Assembly (NCBI GenBank): GCA_000431015.1
Contig: HF985999.1
Coordinates: 43,073 to 70,782 of the forward strand
DNA from: Alistipes sp. CAG:514
GTDB lineage: Bacteria > Bacteroidota > Bacteroidia > Bacteroidales > UBA932
Length of the DNA: 27,710 nt
Direction of reading: 5' to 3'
Part shown: piece by piece, positions 13,996 through 22,990 of the stretch
How the letters are laid out: every line of letters starts with the position of its first letter
Position numbering within the stretch: position 1 is the stretch's first letter
Notes under the pieces: model-generated
What the model saw: the letters and a program-made list of their open reading frames with translations, nothing else
What the model was told of the DNA's origin: nothing
Databases searched by the model: none
Program-made: the position numbers and the translations under genes

Positions 13996-16785
13996 CTAGA
14001 ACAGCGTCGGCTCGTCGATGTCGGTGATGTCCGGGATGTCGCCTGAACCGAGCAGTGTGGCGGCGCTGGTCTGGGAGTCATCGCCGCCGGTGGTCTCTTT
14101 CACATCAGGAATGTCCTGAACCTCAGGGGTGTCGGAGTCTTGATCCATTGGCTCGATGATGTCCAGCGGCTCGTCATCGATGTCGTCCTCCGGCTTGTGG
14201 AGAGGCTCGATGAACCTTACCTCCTTGAGATCGTATTGGTGGCACTTTTTACCCTTGGCTGAATAACCCTTCTTTGCGATGTACTCCTCAGCGTCAACGT
14301 TCTCAGGGTCACGATGCTCGTACTTTCCTCCGAAAATCACCTGGAACTGAGGATGCTTGTCCTCGGACAGGGCCACGAGGTAGGACTTTGAACCCGGAGC
14401 GATGAACGACAGCGGAGTGTTGTCGCTGAGGATGAAACTGAACCTCTTGACGTAGAAGGCTTTGGCGGCTCCGTCGTAGTAGAGGGCGGTGTAGGTCTTG
14501 TTCGGGTCGAACTTCTCTATGCTGATGACATCGCCCTGATAGCGGTTCGATACATCGAACGAGGTCGTGTAGAATGTGCCGTCCTTGAAGATGGCCAGAA
14601 CCTTGTCCTCCGGGCCGAACTCACCGAGGTACTGTCCTCGCTGCTCGTCGTTAAGCTTCTGGATGTCAGCGTCGTACCAGATGTCCTTTCCGCCGATCGT
14701 GGAGACACCCTTGGACTTAAGCTGGATCCGTGCGATAGGGTTCTTGGACACCAGGTTGCCCCTGGAGGCCTTGCCCTTGATCGCAAGGGTGGAGAAATCA
14801 TATTCCATCTGCGTCTTTTTCAGCTTCGGACGCGGACGCAGGTATATTCGTACAGATTCAGCCTCGCCGTTGTGGTTGACGCTGAACCAGAGGATCTTGG
14901 ATCCTTCCTCGCCGGTTGTGATGTCGTAGTCCTTGTCCCTCGTGACGCTGGTAATCGCGAACCTCTTGGCGTAGGAGACGCTGCTCTTGCCTTCGCGGTA
15001 GATGACGTTGTAGATGGTTCTGCCATCGCCTCTGTTGAACACTCCGACGTAGAGCAAGTCCTTCCAGAAGAAGGCCTTGTCTGTGACCTTGGTGATGCGG
15101 TACTTGCCGTCCTTGCCGATCACGATGACCTCCGAGAGGTCGGAGCAGTCGCAGACATAGACACCGTTGTCGTCCTTCTTCATGTTGATGCCCACGAAAC
15201 CCTCCTCGTAGTTGGCGTAGAGTTTGGCGTTGTTGCTGACCACCTTGGTGACGGCGATGCTCTCGAAGGCGGTGATCTCGGTCTGGCGGACGAAAGGCTT
15301 GCCGTATTTGGCCCCCAGCATCCGGAACCAGTCGATAGTGTACCGGGTGATGTTCTCGATGTTGTCCTTGACGGTCTGCATCTCCGCCTCGATGGCGGCG
15401 ATCTTCTCGTCGATGGCCTTGGTGTCGAACTTGGAAATCTTGCGGACAGGCTTCTCGACAAGTTTCTCGATGTCCTCCATCAGGATCTCGCGGCGGAGAA
15501 TGTCCTGATAGGTCTTCATCTCGGCGAACACATCCTCCAGCTGTCGTTCCCAGCTGCTCTGGTTCTGCTCCAGTATCTTGTAGACCTTGTTCTCGAAGAA
15601 TATCCTTTCGAGGGAGGTGTAGTGCCACTGGTCCTCAAGCTCCGCGAGCCTGATCTCCAGCTGCCACTTGAGAAGATCTCTCGTGTGGTTCGTGTCGTAG
15701 ATCAGGATGTCCTTGACCGAGAGGAACTGAGGCTTGTTGTCCACGATGACGCAGGCGTTCGGGGCGATGTTGCACTCGCAGTCCGTGAACGCGTAGAGGG
15801 CGTCGATGGTCTTGTCCGGGGACACGTCGTTCGGAAGATGGATGAGGATCTCGACCTTCTCCGTGGTCATGTCCTCAATCTTCTTGATCTTGATCTTGCC
15901 CTTGTCCTTGGCCTTCAGGATGGAGTCGATGAGGACGTGGGATGTCTTTCCGTAGGGGATCTCGGTCACCGCGACGGTGTTCTTGTCGATTTTCTCGATC
16001 CTGGCGCGCACCTTCACGCTTCCGCCCCTCGCTCCGTCCTTGTAGTTGCTGCAGTCCGCCGAGCCGCCGGTAGGGAAGTCCGGGTAGATCGTGAAGTCCT
16101 CGCCCTGGAGAATCTTGATCGATGCGTCGATCAGCTCGTTGAAGTTGTGCGGCAGAATCTTGGAAGCCATGCCGACGGCGATTCCCTCGGTACCCTGTGC
16201 GAGAAGCAGCGGGAAGCGTACCGGCAGTTCGGTCGGCTCCTGGTTGCGCCCGTCGTAGGATGTCATCCAATTGGTGATCTTCGGATCGAAGACGACCTCC
16301 TTGGCGAACTTGCTCAGACGGGCCTCGATGTAACGGGGAGCCGCGTTGCTGTCGCCGGTCAGAATGTTACCCCAGTTACCCTGGCAGTCGATCAGAAGTC
16401 CTTTCTGGCCAAGCTGCACAAGGGCTCCGAGAATGGACTGGTCGCCGTGAGGGTGGTACTGCATCGCCTGGCCGACGATGTTTGCAACCTTGGTGTAGCT
16501 CCCGTCATCCATCCTGAACATCGCGTGCAGCACACGCCTCTGTACCGGCTTCAGTCCGTCAACGATGTGAGGCACAGCCCTTTGTAGAATGACGTAGGAG
16601 GAATAGTCCAGGAACCAGTCCTTGAACATTCCAGAAAGCTTGTACTTCTTGCTGTCGGAACTCAGCAACTTGTCGTATTTTCCTGAAGATTTAGCCGTTG
16701 TCTCGTCGATCGGCGCCTCGTTCAGTTCCTCGTCCCCGCTGCCTCCCTCCGGAGTCTCTATGTCATCCCACTCGTCGTGTGCCAT
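13996..16785 (-). CDS. parC: DNA topoisomerase IV subunit A (GyrA/ParC family)
   Basis: A type II topoisomerase A subunit that cuts and rejoins DNA with its ParE partner, chiefly to unlink daughter chromosomes. After an acidic N-tail of about 50 residues, the conserved RAVPHIVDGLKPVQRRVLHA and YHPHGDQSILGALVQLGQ are seen, with the catalytic tyrosine at Y152 in AAPRYIEARLS. EGIAVGMASKILPHN follows, then a coiled segment around LEDQWHYTSLERIFFENK. The C-terminal half has beta-pinwheel-like strands and ends in a long acidic tail. At 929 residues it fits the Bacteroidetes ParC form rather than a standard GyrA. No parE is nearby. It lies 21 bp after era. Confidence 0.88.
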   Translation of the reverse strand: MAHDEWDDIETPEGGSGDEELNEAPIDETTAKSSGKYDKLLSSDSKKYKLSGMFKDWFLDYSSYVILQRAVPHIVDGLKPVQRRVLHAMFRMDDGSYTKVANIVGQAMQYHPHGDQSILGALVQLGQKGLLIDCQGNWGNILTGDSNAAPRYIEARLSKFAKEVVFDPKITNWMTSYDGRNQEPTELPVRFPLLLAQGTEGIAVGMASKILPHNFNELIDASIKILQGEDFTIYPDFPTGGSADCSNYKDGARGGSVKVRARIEKIDKNTVAVTEIPYGKTSHVLIDSILKAKDKGKIKIKKIEDMTTEKVEILIHLPNDVSPDKTIDALYAFTDCECNIAPNACVIVDNKPQFLSVKDILIYDTNHTRDLLKWQLEIRLAELEDQWHYTSLERIFFENKVYKILEQNQSSWERQLEDVFAEMKTYQDILRREILMEDIEKLVEKPVRKISKFDTKAIDEKIAAIEAEMQTVKDNIENITRYTIDWFRMLGAKYGKPFVRQTEITAFESIAVTKVVSNNAKLYANYEEGFVGINMKKDDNGVYVCDCSDLSEVIVIGKDGKYRITKVTDKAFFWKDLLYVGVFNRGDGRTIYNVIYREGKSSVSYAKRFAITSVTRDKDYDITTGEEGSKILWFSVNHNGEAESVRIYLRPRPKLKKTQMEYDFSTLAIKGKASRGNLVSKNPIARIQLKSKGVSTIGGKDIWYDADIQKLNDEQRGQYLGEFGPEDKVLAIFKDGTFYTTSFDVSNRYQGDVISIEKFDPNKTYTALYYDGAAKAFYVKRFSFILSDNTPLSFIAPGSKSYLVALSEDKHPQFQVIFGGKYEHRDPENVDAEEYIAKKGYSAKGKKCHQYDLKEVRFIEPLHKPEDDIDDEPLDIIEPMDQDSDTPEVQDIPDVKETTGGDDSQTSAATLLGSGDIPDITDIDEPTLF

Positions 16786-16806
16786 GCTATAATATTCCTT
16801 TAATTA

Positions 16807-17709
16807 TTATTCCTCGTAGCCGTACCTGCGGAGTTCCTTGCGGTTCTCCCTCCAGTCCGGATTGACTTTCACGAACAGCTGAAGGAAGACTTTTTTCTGG
16901 AAGAAGTCCTCCATCTCCAGTCTGGCCTCCATGCCGGTCTTCTTGAGAGCCGCCCCGCCCTTGCCGATGATGATGCCCTTCTGGGAGTCACGCATCACGT
17001 TGATGACGGCGCTGATCTCGTACCTGTCCCTACCTTCCTTGAAGGCCTCCACAACCACCTCGCAGCTGTACGGAACCTCCTGGCTGTAGTTCTCCAGGAT
17101 CTTCTCCCTGATGATCTCGGAGGCGAAGAAACGAAGGTTCCTGTCGGTGAACTGATCCTTGTCGAACCACGGCGGGGCGACAGGAAGCCTGCTCATCACG
17201 GCGTTCAGCACACTCTCAAGGTTGAACCTCTCCTTGGCCGACACCGGAATGACCAGCGCGCCCGGAATCTGCTCCTGCCAGTAGGCGATCAGGTCGGTCA
17301 CCTTCTTCTGCTCGCTGATGTCGATCTTGTTGATCACGACCACCACAGGGCAGTCCAGTTTCTGGAGTTTCTGAATATATTCACTGTTCTTGTCGCTCTT
17401 TTCAACCACGTCCGTCACGTAGAGGATGATGTCGGCGTCGCCGATGGCGGCGTCCACGAACCTCATCATGTCCTCCTGCAGACGGTAGTTCGGCTTGAGC
17501 ATGCCGGGAGTGTCCGAGTAGACGATCTGGCAGTCGTCGGTGTTGACGATGCCCATGATCCTGTGCCTGGTGGTCTGCGCCTTCGCCGTGACGATGGACA
17601 GTTTCTCTCCTACCAGGGCATTCATAAGCGTGGATTTGCCAACATTCGGATTACCGATGATGTTGACAAATCCAGCTCTGTGTTCAGTGTGTTTGTCCGG
17701 ACTAGACAT
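16807..17709 (-). CDS. era: GTPase Era
   Basis: Era is an essential GTPase that binds the 3' end of 16S rRNA during assembly of the 30S subunit. G1 is GNPNVGKST, G2 lies in AQTTRHR, G3 is DTPG, G4 is NKID and G5 is VSAKE. The C-terminal KH domain carries GIIIGKGGAALKKTG. The ATG at 17709 gives 300 residues, the family norm, and overlaps the preceding pseudouridine synthase stop by 8 bp. An ATG seven codons earlier (17730) would add a tail not typical of the family and enlarge the overlap. The overlap points to translational coupling. Confidence 0.96.
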   Translation of the reverse strand: MSSPDKHTEHRAGFVNIIGNPNVGKSTLMNALVGEKLSIVTAKAQTTRHRIMGIVNTDDCQIVYSDTPGMLKPNYRLQEDMMRFVDAAIGDADIILYVTDVVEKSDKNSEYIQKLQKLDCPVVVVINKIDISEQKKVTDLIAYWQEQIPGALVIPVSAKERFNLESVLNAVMSRLPVAPPWFDKDQFTDRNLRFFASEIIREKILENYSQEVPYSCEVVVEAFKEGRDRYEISAVINVMRDSQKGIIIGKGGAALKKTGMEARLEMEDFFQKKVFLQLFVKVNPDWRENRKELRRYGYEE

Positions 17710-19312
17710 AGGCCCCCATCTTGAGGACATTGACCTCGCCCTCGCTGAGGTATCTCCACTCGCCCTTCTTGAGGCCCTTCTTCGTGAGGCCGGCGAAGTA
17801 GACCCTGTCGAGAGCCTTCACGTCGTAGCCGAGGGATTCGAAGATCCTTCTTACGATCCTGTTCTTGCCGGAGTGGATCTCGATGCCGAGACGTCTGTGG
17901 TCCTCGGCGTCGATATATTCAAGCTCATCGGCCTTGATGTTGCCGTCGTTGAGGTCAAGTCCCACCGTGAGGATCTTCTCCTTGTCGGCCTCCTCAAGCG
18001 GTTTGTCGAGGATGACCTGGTAGATTTTCTTCTTGTTGTAGGAAGGGTGGGTGAGCTGCTCGGCGATCTCGCCGTCGTTGGTGAACATCAGCACACCGGT
18101 GGTGTTCTTGTCAAGCCTTCCGACAGGGAACACCCTCAACTTGCATCCCTTGAGAAGATCCATGACGGTCTTCTCGGCGTGAGGGTCGCTCGCACTGGTG
18201 ACGAAGCCTTTCGGCTTGTTCATCACGATGTAGACCTTCTCCTCGCCCTTGAGCCTCTCGCCATTGAAGCGGACATCATCGTTGAGGACGTTGACCTTCG
18301 TTCCAAGCTCGGTCACAACCTCTCCGTTGACGGTCACGACACCGGCCTGGATGAAGTTGTCAGCCTCGCGGCGTGAGCACACTCCGGAATTGGCGATGTA
18401 CTTGTTCAGACGTATCTCTTCCTTGATAGGTGTAGGAACGTTGTCGTTGTCGGAAAAAGCCGCGTCAACCTGTGGCTTCCTTGAAAGCATCTGGTTGATT
18501 CCGGCCTCGTCAGCCTCGGTGAAATGCGGCTCGTCCTTGCGTCCGAACTTCTTCGGACCCTGGTGGCCGGCGCCTCTGCCGGCTGAGAAACCTCCCTGCT
18601 TAGGGCCGAATCCGTGGCCGCCGGCCGGTTTCCTTGAATATGACGGCCTTCTCTCGCCGCCTTCCTGACTGCTGCCGTAACTTCTTCTCTGTCCGTAGGA
18701 TGGACGACCCTCGCCGAATGAAGAACGGCTCTGTCCATAGGATGATCTTCTCTCCTCTCCACCTTCGGCGTTGTTGCCATAGCTTCTGCGCTGTCCGTAA
18801 GACGGCCTGTCCCCGTATGACGGGCGACCCTCACCAAAGGAAGGACGGCCATAGGATGACCTTCTCTCGCCTCCGTCGTAGCTGTTGTTGCCGTAGCTTC
18901 TGCGCTGTCCGTAGGACGGTCTGTCGCCGTAGGACGGACGGCTCTGTCCGTAGGATGAAGTTCTTCTCTCACTGCCATCGGCATTCTCTCCGTAGCTTCT
19001 GCGCTGGCCATTGCCACCGCTGCGGTCTCCATAGCTTCTGCGGTCTGATGAATATCCTCCTCTTCCGCTACCGCCGCGACTCTGATAGCCACCGCGCTGG
19101 CCGTAGCCGCCGCTGTGATTGTCGCTGGAGTAACTCCTGTGACTGTCGAAAGACTTGTACTCTCCGTCAGCGGAGGATGAAGCGGCAGGCGCTACCTTCC
19201 TTCTCGGCCTTAGTTTCCTGCCTTCTGATGAATAACCTGTCTTTGATCCTTCAGAAGCGTAATCCCTACGCTCCTCGTGGTTTTCTTGACCACCATTGAA
19301 ATTTTCTTCCAT
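17702..19312 (-). CDS. RluB/RsuA-family pseudouridine synthase with a long Arg/Ser/Tyr/Gly-rich N-terminus
   Basis: The C-terminal part (about 295-536) is an rRNA pseudouridine synthase. It has an S4 RNA-binding domain (RLNKYIANSGVCSRREAD), the linker VYIVMNKPKGFV, the catalytic Asp in VGRLDKNTTGVLM near residue 400, and GKNRIVRRIFESLGYDV. The first 295 or so residues are low complexity. They are imperfect repeats built from RPSYGDRPSYGQRRSYG and RRSSYGQSRSSFGEG, strongly basic and Tyr/Gly-rich, with no predicted fold. Such tails occur on other Bacteroidetes RluB-like proteins, but this one exceeds the enzyme itself. It probably binds RNA and could promote condensate formation (inference). 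The gene is 51 bp after tonB and overlaps era. Confidence 0.92.
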   Translation of the reverse strand: MEENFNGGQENHEERRDYASEGSKTGYSSEGRKLRPRRKVAPAASSSADGEYKSFDSHRSYSSDNHSGGYGQRGGYQSRGGSGRGGYSSDRRSYGDRSGGNGQRRSYGENADGSERRTSSYGQSRPSYGDRPSYGQRRSYGNNSYDGGERRSSYGRPSFGEGRPSYGDRPSYGQRRSYGNNAEGGEERRSSYGQSRSSFGEGRPSYGQRRSYGSSQEGGERRPSYSRKPAGGHGFGPKQGGFSAGRGAGHQGPKKFGRKDEPHFTEADEAGINQMLSRKPQVDAAFSDNDNVPTPIKEEIRLNKYIANSGVCSRREADNFIQAGVVTVNGEVVTELGTKVNVLNDDVRFNGERLKGEEKVYIVMNKPKGFVTSASDPHAEKTVMDLLKGCKLRVFPVGRLDKNTTGVLMFTNDGEIAEQLTHPSYNKKKIYQVILDKPLEEADKEKILTVGLDLNDGNIKADELEYIDAEDHRRLGIEIHSGKNRIVRRIFESLGYDVKALDRVYFAGLTKKGLKKGEWRYLSEGEVNVLKMGAYV

Positions 19313-19363
19313 AATGTTTGTGGCTCACGCCATTAATTAAAAATAAATAAGTAAAAAGTTTTT

Positions 19364-20137
19364 CTATTGTAATTTGAAAACGTATGTTATCGTTCCTTGC
19401 TGGAGCGCCGGTGCGTCAGCGCTCTGGTTGAAGTGTGTCTGCAAGGCCGCGGCCCTTGCAGCCGCCCAGAGTTTGGAGTTGTTCACTGTCGTTCCCTGTC
19501 CTCCAGGGACGGCCTTTGTCACATTGCCGTAGTTGTCAACCCAGATGTCCACCACGACGGTGCCGTAGTCCTGCTCTGAATATGCCGGCCTTGGAATCGC
19601 TCCGAGCGTGTTCCTTCCTTTCAGCCTTGCGTTAGGTGTCCCTTCGGCCTTCCCGCTGGAGGTGTTCCCCTTTGAATGTCCGGCCTTGAACTCGTTCTTC
19701 GGGTCGGAAGCACCGTGAGGCGCGTTCGAGGAGTCCTTCTTGCTCATCCCCGGGAAGAGGGCGTTCTTGTTGATTTCCTCTTTCTGTACAGGTGTCTCCA
19801 CATCGCCGAAATCGTCCGGCTTAGCCTCGGCGGTCTTGTTCGCCTTCTCGGACCGGTGAGGCGACTCGCTTCTTTGTATCAGCTCCACCGGCTTGGTCTT
19901 GTCGATCTCCTCGGCCTGTGGCTGCCGTCCTCTGTTCTGTCTCCTGACAGGCTGCGGCTCGTCCTCGCTGAAATCCACGAGAAATGTCTGCTCCTGTGGC
20001 GGAGGGTAGATGTACTTCATCCCCGTGAACACGCATAGCAGGCAGGCAAGCACATGAACCGTGACCGTGAGAACGATCCCGGTCACCGTGGAGACCTTGG
20101 CCTCTTTCTGTCTGTCACGAAGGTACGGTTTCATCAT
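19364..20137 (-). CDS. tonB: TonB-family energy transducer
   Basis: TonB carries energy from the inner-membrane ExbB-ExbD motor to outer-membrane receptors. One membrane helix lies at about 15-40 (TVTGIVLTVTVHVLACLLCV). A long charged, Pro/Lys/Glu-containing periplasmic spacer follows. The C-terminal domain (about 175-257) includes NTLGAIPRPAYSEQDYGTVV and DIWVDNYGNVTKAV and ends in TYVFKLQ. The length is 257. Its start overlaps the exbD stop by 4 bp (ATGA), which argues for coupled synthesis of the complex. TonB versus TolA-like cannot be separated with certainty by eye, but gene order favours TonB. Confidence 0.87.
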   Translation of the reverse strand: MMKPYLRDRQKEAKVSTVTGIVLTVTVHVLACLLCVFTGMKYIYPPPQEQTFLVDFSEDEPQPVRRQNRGRQPQAEEIDKTKPVELIQRSESPHRSEKANKTAEAKPDDFGDVETPVQKEEINKNALFPGMSKKDSSNAPHGASDPKNEFKAGHSKGNTSSGKAEGTPNARLKGRNTLGAIPRPAYSEQDYGTVVVDIWVDNYGNVTKAVPGGQGTTVNNSKLWAAARAAALQTHFNQSADAPALQQGTITYVFKLQ

Positions 20138-20544
20138 TCCGGCTGCGTGGCTAGGATTACCTTGTAGTGGTTACGCTTCGCGATGTTCATCAGCGAAACC
20201 ACCTCCTTGATCGGCACGCTCTCGTCAGAGTAGATGGAGAATGTCGGATCCTCTTCTGTCTGAAGCAGATCGACCAGGTCGTCCTCCAGCTCGGAGTACT
20301 GCACCGGGGTCTCGCTTCCGTTCAGGTGGTAGGTGTAGGTGTCGTCGCCCCAATCCTTGATCGAGACGGTGACGGTAGGCTTGGCTGAGACCTGCCCCGT
20401 GCTCTTTGGGAGCAGGAGCTTCAGCGCGTTCGGATTGACCAGTGTCGAGGTGATCAGAAAGAAGATCAGCAGCAGGAACACCAAGTCAGTCATCGAAGAC
20501 ATCGCTGTGTCCGACAAGACCTTTGTGGTTCTCTTGAATGCCAT
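20134..20544 (-). CDS. exbD: ExbD/TolR-family biopolymer transport protein
   Basis: ExbD is the proton-conducting partner of ExbB in the inner membrane. A single helix, MTDLVFLLLIFFLITST, contains the conserved Asp (D20) essential for proton coupling in this family. The periplasmic domain carries the usual VTVSIKDWG strand and SDESVPIKEVVSLMNIAK. The length of 136 is typical. The ATG is 3 bp after the exbB stop and the end overlaps tonB by 4 bp, so the three genes form one translational unit. Confidence 0.92.
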   Translation of the reverse strand: MAFKRTTKVLSDTAMSSMTDLVFLLLIFFLITSTLVNPNALKLLLPKSTGQVSAKPTVTVSIKDWGDDTYTYHLNGSETPVQYSELEDDLVDLLQTEEDPTFSIYSDESVPIKEVVSLMNIAKRNHYKVILATQPE

Positions 20545-20547
20545 GGA

Positions 20548-21300
20548 CTATCTCTCCTCCCCGTTGTCTGCAGGCTCGTGCAGAAGATCCATGAAGTCGA
20601 TGGTCGCATTCTCCATCATGAACATAAGGTTGGAGATCTGGGCGACCAGATAGTTGTAGCCGAAGTAGGCGAGAATACCGACGATAAGACCGCCGACAGT
20701 GGTGATCATCGCGGTGTAGATGCCGCTTGACAGCAGCGTGATGTCGATGTTGTTGCCGGCGTTGGCCATGTTGAAGAAGGCCTGCACCATGCCGAGCACG
20801 GTTCCGAGGAATCCGATCATCGGGGCGCCTCCGGCGATGGTGGCGAGCATCGGAAGACCCTTCTCAAGCCTTGCGATCTCTACGTTGCCCATGTTCTCGA
20901 CGGAAGTCTGGATGTCAGCGAGAGGCCTGCCGATGCGCTCGATTCCCTTCTCCACGAGGCGGGCCACCGGGGAGTCGTACTTCTGGCAGAGCGAGACAGC
21001 CGACTTCACCTTTCCTTCATGAATATAGTCGCGGATGTCCCTCATGAAGTTTTTGTCGACCTGCCCGGACTTGTGGATCATCCACCATTTCTTTCCGAAT
21101 ATGTAGATGGCGATCACTGACAGTATCGCCAGTACGATCATCAGCCAGCCACCCTTTGTGGCCATCTCGATAAGGGAAAACGACTGCTCGACCTGCTGTG
21201 GAGCAAGATCGGCAACAGGTGCGGCTGCCTGTGCCATTTCATCAGCCATCCCGGCTGCCGCTGAATCCAGGCCAACGGCCTGCAAAACTTGGAACAACAT
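20548..21300 (-). CDS. exbB: ExbB/TolQ/MotA-family proton channel protein
   Basis: ExbB forms the pentameric stator that uses the proton gradient to drive TonB. The ATG at 21300 gives 250 residues. An upstream GTG at 21354 is less likely, because it would start the protein with a non-membrane tail. Helix 1 is at about 52-69 (WLMIVLAILSVIAIYIFG). A cytoplasmic domain with KVKSAVSLCQKYDSPVARL follows. The paired helices carry the family signature PMLATIAGGAPMIGFLGTVL and then AMITTVGGLIVGILAYFGYN. The N-terminal 1-45, with a hydrophobic start and an Ala/Gln-rich segment, is an extension common in Bacteroidetes. It is the first gene of the series running to aroK. Confidence 0.92.
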   Translation of the reverse strand: MLFQVLQAVGLDSAAAGMADEMAQAAAPVADLAPQQVEQSFSLIEMATKGGWLMIVLAILSVIAIYIFGKKWWMIHKSGQVDKNFMRDIRDYIHEGKVKSAVSLCQKYDSPVARLVEKGIERIGRPLADIQTSVENMGNVEIARLEKGLPMLATIAGGAPMIGFLGTVLGMVQAFFNMANAGNNIDITLLSSGIYTAMITTVGGLIVGILAYFGYNYLVAQISNLMFMMENATIDFMDLLHEPADNGEER

Positions 21301-21373
21301 AATTATTACGTACGTTTTTATTGTTTTCAAAATCTCAGGCGTGCCTAACTGCACATTTCACGCCACTAAACCA

Positions 21374-21381
21374 CAAAGGTA
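21374..21381 (-). promoter_or_regulatory. Candidate exbB operon -7 element
   Basis: TACCTTTG on the minus strand (21381-21374) matches TAnnTTTG. The nearest TTTG is 24 bp upstream (21409-21406), longer than the usual 19-20. Transcription would start near 21368, about 70 nt before the exbB ATG. Confidence 0.42.
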
Positions 21382-21433
21382 CGCAAAAATATTCAATACT
21401 CGTGACAAAAAGTGCAGTGTCTCAAGCCGCGGA

Positions 21434-22945
21434 TCAGTCGATGCGGAACGCTTCGATCTCTTTGTTGAGGGTGTCCAGGATCTCCATCTTGGTGTTCAGG
21501 AGGTCGTCGGAGATGTCAACCTTGTAGTAGTGAGGGTTGATCAGGCGTCGTTCGGATGGGCTGAAGTGCGAGAGGACGTTGTTGTAGAAGGCTTTCTTCT
21601 CCGTCAGCGTGTGGCTTCCGGCGCAGATCCCGCCGTTTCTTATGACCTGATGCTGAAGGGTTCTCCAGGAATATTCACCGGCCTGGAAGATCTTGTACTT
21701 GTAGCGGTCCTGCTCGTCGTAGATCGTGAAGGTCTCGCCGGATTCGATCCTTCGGGAGAGGGTGTCCCCGCGAAGGCAGGTGACGTCGGCTTTGTAGATC
21801 TCTCCGAGATCCGGGTCTTTCTTCGTGATTCTGTAGGTGATCTGGAAGCCTGGGTTGATCAGTTTGATCCTGTCCTCGGAGCGCTTCAGAACCGGCTGGC
21901 CGTCGATCTGGACCAGTTTGTAGACGTTGCCGAAGCAAGGGGCGGCCTTGCTTGTGGCGATCGCGTCACCGACACCGTAGCAGTCAATGCGCGCTCCCTG
22001 GCGCTCAAGATCCGAGATGAGATACTCGTCAAGAGAGTTGGTGGCGAAGATCTTGCAGCCCGTAAGTCCGTGGTTGTCAAGGATCCTGCGGACTTTGACG
22101 GAGAGGTAGGCGAGGTCGCCGCTGTCGAGTCGCACGCCGTAGCCGTAGGGATATTCATTGTCGATGCCGCATTCCTTGAAGGAGCGGATGGCGTTGAGGA
22201 TTCCGCATTTGAGGGTGTCGTAGGTGTCGATCAGGAGGATCAGGTTCTCGCCATGATGGGTGTTGATGTAGTCTTTGAAGGCCTTGTGCTCGCCTTCGAC
22301 CGTGCTGCCGTAGGCGGTGACGAAGCTGTGGGCCATCGTGCCTGTGGAAGGGACTCCGTTAAGGACTCCGGTGAGGATGTTGGAGGTGCTGGCGCAGCCG
22401 GCGATGATGGCCGCCTTGGCTCCGTAGGTGGCAGCCCACGGGCCGTGCGCCCTTCGGGATCCGAATTCGCTGACCGGGCGGTTGGTGGCGCGGCAGACCC
22501 TTGAGGCCTTGGTCGCCACAGCCATCTGATGGTTCATGATGCAGAGGAGCGGAGTCTCCAGAATCTGTGCTTCGATCAGCGGAGCCTCCACCGTGATGAT
22601 CGGCTGGTTGGGGAAGGCGATCTCGCCCTCGCGCATCGCGTAGACGTTGCCGGTGAACTTCAAGGTGGAGAGGTACTGGCGGAATCCGGCATATTCCTCT
22701 CCAGGGAGGAACCTTTCGTAGAATTCCGGTTCCGCCTTGCCGAGGTTCATGATGCATTCGATGGCTTCCTGTGTGCCGCTCACCACAGCCCAGTTGTTGT
22801 TCTCCGGTGCTTTTCTGTAGAACATGTTGAAGACCGCGATGGTGTCCTTCCTGCCGGTTTCGTAGAAGGATTTGCCCATCGTGTACTGGTACTTGTCTGA
22901 GCAGTAGGCGAAGTCTTTGATGTCGATTCCGTTGTTTGATTCCAT
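21434..22945 (-). CDS. pncB: Nicotinate phosphoribosyltransferase
   Basis: This enzyme joins nicotinate to PRPP with ATP hydrolysis, the entry to the Preiss-Handler route of NAD salvage. Conserved blocks are seen in order: CSDKYQYTMGKSFYE, SEFGSRRAHGPWAA (159-172), STSNILTGVLNGVPSTGTMA with the phosphorylated His at H206 (GTMAHSFV), LIDTYDTLKCG, and VRLDSGDLAYLS. The length is 503. The C-terminal 100 residues include a predicted mixed domain ending LNKEIEAFRID. It lies 45 bp after murI on the same strand and probably shares its transcript. Confidence 0.92.
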   Translation of the reverse strand: MESNNGIDIKDFAYCSDKYQYTMGKSFYETGRKDTIAVFNMFYRKAPENNNWAVVSGTQEAIECIMNLGKAEPEFYERFLPGEEYAGFRQYLSTLKFTGNVYAMREGEIAFPNQPIITVEAPLIEAQILETPLLCIMNHQMAVATKASRVCRATNRPVSEFGSRRAHGPWAATYGAKAAIIAGCASTSNILTGVLNGVPSTGTMAHSFVTAYGSTVEGEHKAFKDYINTHHGENLILLIDTYDTLKCGILNAIRSFKECGIDNEYPYGYGVRLDSGDLAYLSVKVRRILDNHGLTGCKIFATNSLDEYLISDLERQGARIDCYGVGDAIATSKAAPCFGNVYKLVQIDGQPVLKRSEDRIKLINPGFQITYRITKKDPDLGEIYKADVTCLRGDTLSRRIESGETFTIYDEQDRYKYKIFQAGEYSWRTLQHQVIRNGGICAGSHTLTEKKAFYNNVLSHFSPSERRLINPHYYKVDISDDLLNTKMEILDTLNKEIEAFRID

Positions 22946-22990
22946 TTCCTATGTGTTTTGGCCGTGGCCTTTTGTTGTCTGTTGTGGTGG

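Noticed and set aside
14872..16587. Long plus-strand open frame (571 codons) opposite parC.
   Set aside because: It is antisense to a clear parC, has no recognisable domain, and has the Val/Asp/Leu-rich composition typical of a shadow frame.
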